Below, piece by piece: positions 49,098-62,190 of a stretch of DNA of 64,000 bases. A program made the position numbers and the translations under genes. The DNA is from Archegozetes longisetosus (Eukaryota; Arthropoda; Arachnida; Sarcoptiformes; Trhypochthoniidae): NCBI GenBank assembly GCA_018873245.2, contig JAEMBT020000009.1:13667112-13731111 (forward strand). The letters run 5' to 3'. How positions within the stretch are numbered: position 1 is the stretch's first letter; each line of letters begins with the position of its first letter. The notes beneath the pieces are model-generated. The model was not told the origin of the DNA and ran no database searches. It saw only the letters and a program-made list of their open reading frames with translations.

Positions 49098-51507
49098 TTA
49101 GATATAAATTTGGACTTTGGGTCTTATGATTCTCGTTGATGTTGAAGGACCTGCTGTAGGGGATTCAGGCTTGGATTCGGGAATGGGTTCGGGTTTGGAT
49201 TCGGGTTTGGATTCAGGTTCAGATTTCGATTCAGGCTTCGACTCAGGTTTGAAATCAGACTTAAAATCAGACTTGGGATCAGACCTCGAAGGCAACGAAG
49301 ACACAACAGCAGTAGTAGAACGAGTGGGAAGAGCAGCAACCTGTTTGACAGGAGTAGCAGCAGCAACACTAAACACATTAGGAAGAGTCTTATCCTGAAA
49401 GCGATCATCTTCATGAGTATAATAAACAGCACCTTGTTTTCTATAAAAAACAATAACAATAATAATAACAAGAATGAGTGAGATGATGATGAGAAACGCT
49501 AATATTAGTCCAATTCGGGGTTCAGATGCAGTCAAGCGTAACTGAACTCTAGGATCAGCACACCATTCTAGATCAAACTCATTAACGAGATGTAGATATT
49601 TAGCAGATAAGTCACCAGGTGTCGAGCATTTGATGCAGAATCGTAGACGAGAAAGTTCTTTAGAATATCGATGACAGACATTGTAGTAAGAAGAAGGAGA
49701 GGAATCAATCCATTCTAAAACAGGCATGATGTGACATCTATAACAAGACCAAGGATTATCGTTCCAATATATAGCTCGAAGAGTAGAAATAGAATCGATT
49801 TGTGTGAGTAGATCTCTACTTAAGCCATATATAAGATTATGGGAGAGATCCAAAACCTCTAAATTAACTAACGGTTGGAATAATTTGTGAGTAATATTAA
49901 CCAATCGATTATTGGACATATTCAAATAAAGCAAAGAATGTAAATTATAAAAAGTAGATTCCAATATAGTATGATCAAGCGAGTTGAAAGCAATTGATAG
50001 ATATTTGAGTTTCTTTAGTGGTTGTATTAAATATGCTAGACTTGATGATGGGTCTATTAGATACCGGTTTGCATCTGCTTTTAATGACTTCAATGTATCT
50101 GATAATGGCTCTAATATTCTAATCTGATACGACGTAAATCTATTATTTGATATATCTAATTCACTTATTGATGAGTTACAAAATGTACATGATGATAGTG
50201 AGTTGATTAGGTTGTCTGATAGATCGAGAAAGTCTAGCTTGTGGACACCACTAAATGTGTTGTCGACTAGTACAGTGATTTTATTGCCGTTTAGACGAAG
50301 TAGTTTTAGTTTTGAAAGTGATGATAACTCAAATGGAGGTAAGTAACTAAGTAGATTATCACTTAAATCTAGATGTGTTAAATTAGGTAATGCTTTATAT
50401 AATAATGAGTGTAGTTTCTCTAATCGACATTTAGATAAATTAAGATAAGTTAGATTTTTGATATCTTTCAAATCATCTTGATGGATTTGTTGAAGAGGAT
50501 TACCACTAAGATCTAACATATTCAACTTGTCTAACCTATAGAAGAGACGTGGCACTAATTTACTAAATCGATTTCGTGCTAGTGAAAGACTACTTAAATT
50601 AGTTAGATGACGGAAAGATGCGGATGGAGCACGAGATAATTGATTATCACTTAGGTCTAAAGTGGCTAGATTTTCCAATCGATTGAAATCAGTATCTCTT
50701 ATCATAGTAATGTTATTATGGCTTAAGTTGAGAACTAGAAGATTTGTTCCTGGCCAAAATGATGAGTCTCCTATTGCTGGTAGGTTACTATATGTTATAT
50801 GCACTTCTTCCAGTCTATGTAGATTCATGAATATTCTTCCTAGTGTTATGTGGTTTCGATTTTCTTGGCTTCCTGTTACGTTCAGCACCTGATGTATAAA
50901 TGTTTTTTTATTTAATTATTTTATATATGATCTTTTTGTAAATTATTTGTCTAGTTGCTCAATTAGTAGAGCTGTGAAAAATATGTGTTTATTCATAAAA
51001 TATGTGTTTATTCATAAAATATGTGTTTATTCATAAAATATGTGCTTATTCATAAACTATATGTATTTATTCATAAACGATGTGTAAGATATAAGACTAT
51101 TAGGTTTGCTTTCTTACATACAGTCATTACAAACTATACTAAACAGAAACATAATTGATGTAGTAGTCAACAAGAGCAACTTAAATGATTAATATATAAA
51201 AGGATGAAACAGAAGAGACATAAAAGCGAAAAAAGTCAAATCCCAACAAACCAAAAAGAAATAAAGAGATAACCTGAATTTCTCTATCCATTTTATCGAC
51301 AGGAATAATAGTAAGATTGCCAGAGCTGCAAGTGACACGTTTCCTGTTGAACTCATCAGCTCTACATTCACAAGGAGGCGATGGACATCTTCCGGGCAGA
51401 GAAGCAGAGAAGACAGGAGAGCGACGTGACTCGCATATTCCCATAGATATGATAATATTAAGCCATAACAAATGCATTAGCAGCGAAATAACATTTGTCG
51501 ATGCCAT
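49098..51507 (-). CDS. Leucine-rich-repeat single-pass transmembrane receptor, 2 coding exons
   Basis: Exon 1 is 51507-51274 and exon 2 is 50888-49098, joined in phase 0 (donor gttatc, acceptor catcag), giving 674 aa. The ATG at 51507 starts a signal peptide (about residues 1-24). An LRRNT-type cysteine cluster (CPSPPCECRAD) follows. About 13 extracellular LRRs match the LxxLxLxxNxL consensus. A cysteine-rich LRRCT starts at NPWSCYRC. One hydrophobic helix (IGLILAFLIIISLILVIIIV) comes next, then a short basic stop-transfer, a YYTHEDD motif and a Lys/Pro/Glu/Ser-repeat cytoplasmic tail. There are no Ig or TIR domains, so it is neither a Kekkon nor a Toll. Such proteins act in cell adhesion or as co-receptors at the plasma membrane. 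I cannot name the orthologue. Confidence 0.9.
49163..49275 (-). repeat. Coding repeat in the LRR protein tail (Lys-Pro-Glu-Ser/Asp-Phe-Lys-Ser units)
   Basis: Tandem KPES, KPEP and KSDF tetrapeptide-like units near the C terminus arise from 12-bp related units (ggattcgggttt on the plus strand). The tail is likely disordered. Confidence 0.7.
50977..51090. repeat. 19-bp minisatellite in the LRR gene intron
   Basis: About five copies of tatgtgtttattcataaaa in the 385-bp intron (51273-50889). Confidence 0.85.
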
Positions 51508-51634
51508 TCTTCCGGTCCACACTACTCGCTATAGATTAACTTCTCAAGGCATTTCCTCTTCTCTGTTCAAACACTTGTGGCTAAAATAGATTAACTCTTG
51601 TATTTAGTTGTGTGTATATTATTGGTTCTAACCT

Positions 51635-51760
51635 AACTTAAGTTAATTTAACCTAGAGTAAGTCAGTCGAACCTAGCCTAGTCAGTCGAACCTAGCCTAA
51701 GTCAGTCTAACCTAACCTAAGTCTGTCTAACCTAACTTAGTCTAACCTAACCTATTCTTT
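51635..51760. repeat. (CCTAA)n-like array upstream of the LRR gene
   Basis: cctaacctaagt/cagtcgaacctagcctaag units just upstream of the LRR ATG exon. If the distal leader exon is real, this array is in the leader intron. Confidence 0.7.
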
Positions 51761-52724
51761 AGACTATTTTATCACTTATAAATAGTGTATAGCTATGAGA
51801 AATCATTTGACGCTGTGTGAATATTGATATTTAATAATAGTTTGTACAATATGAAATTATATTCTTGGTCATCTTATGTAGCTTTTCTTGTAGCTATGCA
51901 TCTTTATAAGTCAGTTACAGTAATGCTAGTGCTTTACTCAATACTAATAATTGATTTCCATATAATTGAATTTAAATTCAATTGAATAATAGAGTTTAAT
52001 CTGAAGTGATAAGAATTGAAGATATACAACTAATGCATTAAGCTGATTTAGACTTGAAATCTACATAAATCAATTAGATGTTAAAGTAAAATAATTTCAC
52101 TGATTCAACTCAAATTTAGAAGTCATACAGAATGAGATGTATAGAGAAAATATTAATTAAATCATATAATATATTTTGCATGAATTATTTAAATCGGCTT
52201 ATAGAATGCAAATATGTAAATTAAGTAACTATGTAAATTAGTATAGTATTAATAGATTTGAGTTATTAATTCTAATAAGTACTATTTATGGAATTTTGAC
52301 TAGAAATATTAGTAAGTATTTCAATTTTAATAACCAATATTTATAGTCGTATGAATCTATAACTACTAATGTTTTCATTTATCAACTGGAATGCTAGAAA
52401 ACTCAAAAACTCAAAACTCAAAAACTCAACTAATGCATAATCTTGAAAGTTGAAATCATAGTAAATCATATTTTCCAAAGTAACATTATCTATACAATCT
52501 CTACTTACTATAACAAGCACTCTAATGCTCTAGAAATAAGTCAATTATAAGGGATTTTACAGTGTGGATAGTTTGCAAACCAAATATTATTGTCGCAAGT
52601 GTATATTATAGCGAAAGTTAACTATATTTGAATTCTTATATGCTTGAACCCTGCATAAATAAGCAATTTTCAAATAGGATCAGACTTCTTAGCCATTGAT
52701 TGTAAAGTTTAGAATATAACAAGA

Positions 52725-52835
52725 ATATATAAGAATATATAAGAATATACAGGAATATACAGGAATATACAGAATATACAATAATATACAGGAATATACA
52801 CAGAATATACAAGAATTTACACAGAATCTAATAAG
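52725..52835. repeat. aatatacagg tandem repeat
   Basis: About ten units of 10-12 bp (aggaatatac, aagaatatat, acagaatatac). Confidence 0.75.
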
Positions 52836-53140
52836 AATAGAGAGATTTGACATGAAAGGATGTTCAGTTGAAATGATTCAACTCTACATGAAAGGAAATG
52901 TTTGTGGCGTTTGTGGCGCACATCACTACCATTTCGCACATAGAGTGACAGATTTGTTTGACTGTTAGTCTTAACATCAATTTTATAGAGTTGATGCATA
53001 GATTCTTAACACTTATGTGCGTTTCAGTTGTATGTTACTTATGGACCAATGGAGTATAATGAATGAGAGTGTTATTTAAAAAACGCGATCAGGAGAGGGG
53101 AAATGCTACTCGATTTGAAGTGAGCTCATGACAAATATTG

Positions 53141-53143
<3 letters not shown>

Positions 53144-53197
<54 letters not shown>
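53144..53197. repeat. (AG)n microsatellite
   Basis: 54 bp of AG. Confidence 0.95.
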
Positions 53198-53198
<1 letters not shown>

Positions 53199-53499
53199 AC
53201 AACTCTAAAAACCACAGATGGTTTTAACCATTATATCAAAGCTGTGTTCAACTGATGCTTTGTCTGTGAGATATATTCAGACATATATTGACTGGGGAAT
53301 GTGTCCAAAACTATTATTATTATTATTATGCTTTAGTCCTTATTGTATTTCTCAATATAAACCAATTAAGAACTCGACGTTGCCTTTTCATTCAAATCTG
53401 TTATATAGTAACCGTTATATGATTTTTCTTTCACTTATATGTTGCTGTGGTATAAGTGAATATGTTTTTCTTTTAGTAACTTTTTTAGTTAGCTTATAT

Positions 53500-53580
53500 T
53501 AGGTTTGGTTAGTTTTGGTTAGTTTTGGTTAGTTCTGGTTAGTTTTGGTTAGTTTAGGTTAGTTTTGGTTAGTCACGATT
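53500..53580. repeat. ggttagttttggttagtt array
   Basis: Eight tandem 10-bp units ggttagtttt with few changes, a TTAGG-like derivative. Confidence 0.75.
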
Positions 53581-54825
53581 ATTAAAGCTAAACAATAGAG
53601 TAATAAATATTTATTAAATCAATATAAACTAAATAATAATACTAAAAATGATATAAATATAAGAATTGTGATCAAATAGAAGTCTAATAGCTGTAAGCAA
53701 AACAAATAATACCAATAACGTATTGATATAATATATGAAAACACAATAATACAACACAATAAGCAAATGATAAGTGAAACAGTGTGCTTGATGCTTACAG
53801 GTATTAAACTGACAAAGCAGTAGAGTGATTCTACAGTACTGACACAACGATTTATCTGAATAGAAATATGAATCAAAGTGACTAAGTGACTACTATAAGC
53901 ACCTATATCTAATAGAAACCACAAAGTGTATATAACAGAAAGGCACTAATACAACAAGAGCATCTATAGCAGAAATCACTAAACTAATACAAACTAACAA
54001 ATATATTAGATTGAACGGGTAGCTATATATGATAACTTATAACTCATATTTGACCATTACGTAATAGCAAAAACATATATATTTTCCAATTTACCACTCT
54101 ATATATATATATATATATATATTGATTCATATCTTATATGAAAACCTACTGAAAGGAGTAGATGGAGAAGGAAAAGTTTAGCAAGTATAGTGACAAGTCG
54201 ATTACAAACTGATTAGAAGTAAGCTATATATGTCAAGTAGATATAAGATGGTATTCTATTATACTATTATAATAAACGTTAGACTCATTGATGAGGTCTA
54301 TGAGCAAGTAGAATATAAAGCACTATATCTATATAAAAATTATCTAATATAAACTACTACTACTACTACATAGACATACACATAAACAAATACAGATACT
54401 ACTAATAACTTACTATTAGACTTTAACTACCTACGTGCGTAGTACGTATAATTAAATGTTTATTATCTTTAAGAATATAAACTAGTACTAATTAGACTAT
54501 AATTGTTATAAATAATTATTGTGAGTTAGGTACTGTCAAGTATATATATATATATATATGTCTATATATAGTAAATGGCTAGGGACTTATAATCGACATA
54601 GACTACAACAAAGTTAGAGCAATAATGAATGTAACTATATAAAAAAGGTTGATAATAGAGAAACTTCACTACAAGAGACCAGCATGAGCTAAAAGTTAGA
54701 TAGATTGATTATATAGAAGCATGAATATACTAAACTTAAATTATAATTAGTTTAATTAAATAGTATATCTTACTAGTAGAAATAGAAATACTAATGCTAA
54801 CTTAACTACTAATGATGACAAAGAA

Positions 54826-54910
54826 TGTATGATGATTCTGTATGATGATTCTGTATGATGATTCTGTATGATGATTCTGTATGATGATTCTGTATGATGA
54901 TTCTATATGA
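54826..54910. repeat. 13-bp minisatellite
   Basis: Six copies of tgtatgatgattc. Confidence 0.9.
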
Positions 54911-55377
54911 TTCTTATCTAAATGAGTCAATATGCATTTGTGATAGTGACATAGCATACAACTGACATAGAATATGAGGTGTTATATAAACGAAAATCTA
55001 ACCTAACCTAACCAAATAGCAAATAAGATTTAAATAACAAACGGAAAATAGTGAAACGAGTGATGCTGGTAAGTGAAGCTTGCAAGCCTAACACATATAA
55101 GCGGCAGCTGCAAGCAAGACCTGACACATTATATGATCCCAAAGCTATAAGCTATAAGTTTAGGCTGTAATCTATAAGCTATAAACCATAGAATCTTATT
55201 AATAGGTTGAATAGAGAATGTGTCAACTAATTGGGTATCATAATCAATCATAGCTGATGTTACTTTGTATTTGATTGTGGTCAACGTACTATCTAATTAT
55301 ATAGAACAATTTTTGAGACTTAATTGTTTGGGATATAGTTATAAGATATTAGTTATAAAACTATACAACTTATGACC

Positions 55378-55446
55378 TGACCTAAGCTAACCTAACCTAA
55401 CCTAAGCTAAGCTAACCTAACCTAACCTAAGCTAACCTAACCTAAT
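55378..55446. repeat. (CCTAA)n-like array
   Basis: cctaagctaacctaacctaac units, 250 bp from the candidate leader exon. Confidence 0.75.
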
Positions 55447-55690
55447 TTCTATACTAACATAAATTGTGAATAGCATTGAATCATATAAAAGAACATAACA
55501 TACTACTTCAAACTATATAATAAAGTTGATATAGTTTAGAACAACAAATATATACATCATCAAATCAAATATATGTCCTTATAACTTTCATTCTTATATA
55601 TGTTTATAGTTATTATTGACTTTTAAACTAATCATTTATTTATATAGTATTTATAGAATATAAGAATTTAAACAAATTTAGTAAACTTAC

Positions 55691-56040
55691 AAAAGCAAAG
55701 AGTGTCACATAGTCCATAAAGCGTAGAATTGGTCTGATCAAATCATAAAACACCACAAGAATGATCAAATAAAAAGTCAAGTCACTAGATGAGTAATACT
55801 AACAAACGCTTAGTTGAGGGAGTCTGAGGTATCTGTGAGTATCTATAAGTATCTATGAGTATCTATCAGTGTCTCAGTCTCACGGTGTTGGAAGACCGCG
55901 CACTCATCAGTCAGATTACGATTGGATCAGTAATGGTCGCGTTCGCTTGACAAAGAGTGCAGTCGGTCGGCATCAATCTTGGGATAGCAGACACGCGTAG
56001 TTCAAAAAGTTTCAGTCCATGCGAGCTGTACTGTAAAATA
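55691..56040 (-). other. Candidate promoter and first (leader) exon, possibly of the LRR gene
   Basis: The segment 55870-56010 is unique and less AT-rich than its surroundings. It is followed on the minus strand by sequence ending at a perfect donor (TTT/gtaagt, gt at 55690-55689). The next downstream gene is the LRR receptor, whose ATG exon has a usable acceptor (ctatag, exon from 51528). Joining the two gives a frame open from an ATG (MDYVTLFAF) into the LRR start, but the segment also has short upstream ORFs, so it may simply be 5' UTR. It would imply a 4.2-kb leader intron. No transcript evidence is available. Confidence 0.35.
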
Positions 56041-56258
56041 TATAATAGTAATAATAGGATAGGTTCTATGCTCCCCGTCTATAGTTTGGCTGGAGTTGAG
56101 CTCATGTTAAGCTAAAGTTGAGCTATGGTTAGGCTATAGTTAGGCGAGAATAGCATTCTTTATATTATATGTCACTTGTATTGTCTGTAAAAACTAGAAT
56201 CTGTCTCAGTTATAAGTCACCCTGCACGAACATATGAGAATTCAGTTCAGTTCTGCCC

Positions 56259-56260
<2 letters not shown>

Positions 56261-56324
<64 letters not shown>
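56261..56324. repeat. (CA)n microsatellite
   Basis: 64 bp of pure CA, about 220 bp upstream of the candidate leader exon. Confidence 0.95.
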
Positions 56325-56325
<1 letters not shown>

Positions 56326-57128
56326 CACTATCAATCTGATTATAACTCCAATAAATTATTGAGAAAAGTTAAAATGTGATAAGAGCACAAATTTGATTGT
56401 TAGCAATCATTGCGTTCATTGCGCTCATTGTGTGTGCTTCTATACAATCACTTTCAATTACTACTTCTATTGAATCAGACGCTTTTGTATTATTTTATTT
56501 TCTGATAAGGACTTGTCTTTTATTTGATTTTTTTATTCTTTGAGAGCGCTAAGAATGCGTAAACATTTTGATTGAAACCAGAATTGAACTGAACTAAAAT
56601 TGAACTTAAATCCAAGCGAACTTATCTGACACAATAAGAGGAGAGGAATTGGAGAATATTTAATATCAACTTAATTAGTTTTACTGATCATCAATGCAGA
56701 ACATATCTCCTTGGAGAAACAAATCACTAAAAGATAGGTTAGGGATTTCAAACAGCAATCATTCACTAGAATTACATCAGAATCACTTCGAATTCCTAAC
56801 GCTCTTCAAACTGACTCATTATTTGCAATTTTTGAGCTTTGCTCGATTAACTATTAAAGTCAATGTGAATTTGAAAATTACAACTTGTTTCCTAACAAGT
56901 ATTGATTACATTTTGCCCGAAGAATGAGTCAGAAAATGTCAAATATGAATGATAAGCGAAGGAGGGATGGGGAGGGATGAGGAGGGATGGGGAGGCATTG
57001 GAGGCATTGGAGGCATAATCTCACTATATTTATCTGATTAAACTAAATATGAAACTTTCTCTTAAATCTGTGATTGATAACCCTTTTAGCATATGATTAA
57101 TTACTTAAGCTTTCTTTATTATATATTA

Positions 57129-57270
57129 AGACTTAATAGTTGTTAGATACCAGAAGTCATGTTTCCTTCTGACATGCTTTCCATCAGAGTATATGTTGAC
57201 ATATTAATAACTTATAGAATATTCTATATTGTAATCAAAGTAGGTCTAAAATCAAATTTGACATTAAATC

Positions 57271-57322
<52 letters not shown>
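57129..57322 (+). repeat. Dispersed repeat family A copy with attached (AG)n tract
   Basis: Starts gttgttagataccagaagtc, then gacatgctttccatcagagt, ataacttatagaatattcta, gtaatcaaagtaggtctaaa and atcaaatttgacattaaatcgatg, followed directly by a 49-bp (AG)n microsatellite. The microsatellite sits at the same end as in the copy at 60.2 kb. Confidence 0.65.
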
Positions 57323-57324
<2 letters not shown>

Positions 57325-57929
57325 GAGAACTGTAAGGACTAGAAGAATATCGCTAATAATTATCCTAACAATAAATATGAATAAATATATAAAAATCTAC
57401 TATTTGATATAACTCTAATTTAGATAAAGTGAATTAACTAATGATAAATAGTTAGTAATATTAGTAGTGAAGTAAATGTTGTATTTAAAGTGAAATACTT
57501 TCTATTTATCTGTCTAATAATGTATATGTTGATATTTCTAATTGTTAGTAATCAATTATTAAGATGTAATCCTTTCATACGTCTCTTATCTAAATGATTA
57601 TATTTTGCAACTCTAATTTAGAGTATTAGATTCTGTTAGTTAGCTCTTTTGTTAGTTCTATAATTTAAAGTTAAGAGTCTTTTGTTAGTTCTATAATTTA
57701 AAGTTAAGAGTCTAGGTCAGTTTAGTTTAGTTAGTTATTAGTTCCAGAATTTGATGCTTCTATAAATTCATGTATATCTTTTATGTTATGGATTCATTTG
57801 TTTGTGAAGTGGAATCTATTGCAGTTTAACTTTTATATATTCATTCGCTTTTCTAATTGTTTTGCGATTTTATTCTAACTGCTCATTTCTTTGTTTAGTA
57901 TGCTTGCTAACTTTGAAATATACTGTAGC

Positions 57930-58095
57930 AACGAGATATAAGCCGTTGTTATGTCGTGTGTTATACATCTTTTTTTGTCAAATTTGATTTAAGATTTACT
58001 TTAATTACTATAGTGAATATTCTGTAATTCTGATATAAAGCACGCCATCACAATCTATCACATCAGGTTGCTATCAGGGATCACTAAGTAAAAGA
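57930..58095 (-). repeat. Dispersed repeat family A copy (inverted)
   Basis: Inverse order of family A motifs: gtcaaatttgatttaagattta, attactatagtgaatattct, acgccatcacaatctatcac and ttgctatcagggatcacta. Confidence 0.55.
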
Positions 58096-58914
58096 GTGTA
58101 GTAGATTTATGAAAAGCATAAATGTAAGTTGTCATCAAGTTAGTTTGAAAAAACGGGTAGCTTTTACTTAAAAATAAACAGTATTTATATAGCAGTTAAC
58201 ACCAAAATGATTGAACTTTTCAATAAGATAGAAGAGCTATAAGAGGTTTAAAAAGCTTTAAGGCACTATTCCTTAATCCTATAAACAAACTTATATCAAA
58301 TATAGCTCACTATAATACATCCATCTTTATATTGCTAGCAAATATGTTAGCTCTTTAGCTCTTTTCAATATAGAACTCATTGAGAATTTTTAATCTTCCT
58401 ACTTTTTTGTATCTTTTTTGTTAACCACTAAAGTTTGGTTTTTTTCATTAGACTTTGTTGTAAGTTAGAAAAGAAGTACTATATATATAAGTTATATATA
58501 TATATATTTGAAGCTATTCTATAAAAGATAAGAAAAACTACTCTAACACGAAAATTTGATTTGAAGAATGAAATGGCATTTCAAAATTACATTTTATATT
58601 ATGTCCTATTGAATTGTTGTAACGATCGAGCTAGCGTTCATATAAAAGTATATATATATATATATATATAGTCACTATAATTTATATTAAAACTAAGTTC
58701 AATTACTACAAATGTATTCCTCAAGTGCTCAGTAATATAGATTATGTAATTATATGAATATGAATATGGAAATATTAGCTTTCTTTATATAAAGAGTCTA
58801 ATTGTTATGTTTATAAGTAGCATGCATTAGTCATACAATAAAGTAAGTCATTTTCGTTTTTTACTCTTTTATTTCTGTTTGTATTTTACATTCATATTAA
58901 TTAAGTAGTAATCT

Positions 58915-58975
58915 AACATAGCCTAACCTAAGCTAACATAGGCTGACCTAACCTAGCCAACCTAACCTAATTGAT
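58915..58975. repeat. (CCTAA)n-like short array
   Basis: catagcctaacctaagctaacatag and gacctaacctagccaaccta units. Confidence 0.65.
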
Positions 58976-59309
58976 AAACCATGAAGAACTTCAAAGTAAA
59001 TCCAACTATTTGATAATAAACTGAAAAATCAATCTAAAACAGGACAAATTGATGATAACAAACTACTATCTAAATAAAGCTACCAATAGAAATAAGTATA
59101 AAACAAATCAAATTGATGATAATTATAAATAGTAATTCAATGATTATAATCACTATCTATAGAATGATTTACTTCTATTTAATCTTCTACTTCTTCCCCT
59201 GTTGCCAACCTCTATCTAGTTCTCAGATCATTGCTTACCATCAATTCTCTCTAATGATTTCTTATTTCAATAATTCACTTGATTGATTATACATTCAACA
59301 ATATAATAA

Positions 59310-59440
59310 TCGTTGATGGCAACTTGAAGTCAAGCGTTATGATGGTATGCTTTCTATCAGACCATCACATGTTGAGATATTAACAAACTTATAGAGGATT
59401 CAATGTAGTAATCAAAGCGAATTTGGCAGCAAATTCATGT
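59310..59440 (+). repeat. Dispersed repeat family A copy
   Basis: cgttgatggcaacttgaagt, gatggtatgctttctatcag, tattaacaaacttatagagg, agtaatcaaagcgaatttgg. Same order as the neighbouring copies. Confidence 0.6.
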
Positions 59441-59688
59441 GCACCACAGAGAGTTTGACATAAAAACAGTCTTTCCTTGTTGCTATCGTATATTATTGCG
59501 TTTACAACTGTATAACAGTATTCTATCAATCGTAAAATAATCAAAATTATTAAATAAATTGTGATATGAAACGAAAATAAATAATTAAATAATTTATAGA
59601 TTGTGACAAAATCACTAAATAACTAATGAGAAAGTTGTAAGTCTCGGAAGGGAGTGACATTCTAGAATGATCACTTTGACGAGTGTCA

Positions 59689-59691
<3 letters not shown>

Positions 59692-59743
<52 letters not shown>
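59692..59743. repeat. (CT)n microsatellite
   Basis: 52 bp of CT. Confidence 0.95.
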
Positions 59744-59745
<2 letters not shown>

Positions 59746-60117
59746 AATATAACTCACGTTTTGTAAATAATTTATTTTAAATTATAATAATCTTACTCTA
59801 AACAATGCTAAAGAGAATATTCTTAAACAGAACAATTATTAAAAAAATACAAAGCTAAACTAAATATCTGACTGTAGCAAACAAACAAATAAGCCTATAA
59901 TTGTAGATCTTAGTAAATGACAACACAGCAGTTGGTTAGCAATACAACTGAATAGTTTTAATCAAATAGTGAGTTTACGCGTTGTATAATATCAGTTATG
60001 CGAAACGTCTATCTTTGGTCTAAATAAGAATACCAGTAATCAAATATGTACATATTATTATGCTCTCGCTATGCTGTCATATACGGCTTTATTTCTATAT
60101 ATCTACATTCTATGACT

Positions 60118-60265
60118 TTATTGTCGCTGCTAGCAACTTCATGTTATACCTTCTTGTAGCATGCTTTCTATCAGACAATATCATTAAATATTAATCATCT
60201 TACAGAATATTCAATATAAGAATGAAAGTAAATCTAAAATCAAGTTTGACAACAAATCGATGCGA

Positions 60266-60306
<41 letters not shown>
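60118..60306 (+). repeat. Dispersed repeat family A copy with attached (AG)n tract
   Basis: ttgtcgctgctagcaacttc, gtagcatgctttctatcaga, cttacagaatattcaatata, aatctaaaatcaagtttgac and aacaaatcgatg, followed a few bases later by 38 bp of (AG)n. Confidence 0.65.
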
Positions 60307-60308
<2 letters not shown>

Positions 60309-62137
60309 CTAGATGAGAGCAATGTATTCTGGTTGCTATCAAGGATCATTAAGCTTAGAAGAGTATAATCTATATATATATATAGCGTTCGACATGGTTC
60401 AGCTTTTCTCAAACAATCTTGAATGACATTTAATATTGCATGTGAAGAGTATTAAGGTTAGTAACATTTCTAGTAAAAACAATGGATCACTTAAATAAGA
60501 AGTTAATTACAATAAAAAAGCAAAGTACAAACTAGTTTACGATAAAACTAGCTAAATAAATAGAGAATAATATTTATATTATTTTACAAAAACATCTACT
60601 ATGTCAAATGAGTGCTACCCATTCGTGATACTCATCCATATTGAGTCACCAGTGAATCGGGCGTTGGCATTTATAGGTAAATCACAGTAGAGAATAGTGT
60701 ATAAGAATAGTATGTGAGAATAGTGTATAAGAATAGTATATAAGAATTACTATATGCGGAACATTGTATGCCAAGCACTTATACAAAACACTATATATAA
60801 ACCACAACTAAAGAGTAACATGTATGACACAGAGGTGTTACAAAAAAAAGGAACCAGCTAGAGTGATAGAATAGAAGAAGTAATAATAGCTATAGAGAAT
60901 AAAGTTTATATGAGAGAAACATTGTAAGATAATATAATTACTTCATATGATGCTACTCTTATCTAATTTGATCTAACTTAACCATATAAAACTATTGATC
61001 ATATTATACAATCTTAGATTCTTACAAAGTTATACGAAAATATCTAACATATAATAATCAGTAGAGTACCAATAGATGGATATATAAATTGATAAATAAT
61101 TAATCATAACTCAAGCAGATATATGATTTCACTAGTCCATTAATCAATTGACTCTAAGATTAATATTAATTATAGCTAGTAATTGATCTGGGAATATGTT
61201 GTAGTTCAATATGGTAGTTCAATATGGTAGTTGAATCTAAGAATTCATCTTAGATGTTTGATATAGTTTGTAATATTTTTTGGTAAATGTTCTAATTTGC
61301 TGACAAAATAATTAACATAAATGCAATAAATATAGGGTGAAGTATTAAACTATCGACAGTTGGTTCGGTCATTACTATAGAACAGTAACATAAGGAGAAA
61401 GAGAGCACTTTATAAATATGAGTATTTTGAATAATGCATAAAGCAAATTCTATAAACTAAATATTTACTTTTAACACATTATAGTAAGAACTAGAGTGAA
61501 CTCTAAATTGTTTGACATTAAGCAAGAGAAACACTTGAGAAATGGTTGAAACAGATCGGATTTCAATAAAATAACTGTCATATTATATTTTACATATCCG
61601 GTCCCCGGTCTCTTCATCCAAATAGCTCTGTCAGTTAGTTGTAGATCTATAAGGAAACTATTTCTTTACTACTCTCCACTTTAGCTATGTTATAGTGTTG
61701 CATTTAATGGTTAACCTTCTACAACGTACATTTTTTAATAGAATTATTCAGTTTGTAGACTATATATACTATATTTGGTATAGTAAACTATCTTACTATC
61801 TAACTAACTATCAACGTATTCTTACTGCATTAACCTAACCTAACCTAACTTAAACTGTCCATTATAGCGACAGATGATTCTATCATATTTTACAGTTATA
61901 TCTGATAAATCAAAAATCGATTTAGTATTTCGTTATCATTCAAGTGTTCTCACTGAAGAATAGATTTAAAACTGATTGTGAATGCTAACAAAATAAAAAG
62001 TAAACGAAATGATAGTGTTAAGCATAAATATTCTTAAACATTCTAGCTTAAGCAGAAACATAAAAATAAATTAAGCTATACGATATATTTTCAAATGTTT
62101 ATTACTGTAAAACAACATCTCAAAGTGCAGCTAGCGT

Positions 62138-62190
62138 TAGGTCAGGTTAGGTTGGGTTGGACTAAGTTAGGTTGGACTAGGCTAGGTTAT
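62138..62190. repeat. (TTAGG)n-like short array
   Basis: gttaggtcaggttaggttgggttggac units. Confidence 0.65.

Noticed and set aside
53218-53502. 94-codon plus-strand ORF rich in Leu, Ser and Tyr
   Set aside because: Starts right after an AG microsatellite, has no recognisable domain, and its length is within what an AT-rich 64-kb window yields by chance.
56694-56927. 77-codon plus-strand ORF
   Set aside because: No family resemblance, no splice context and a chance-level length.
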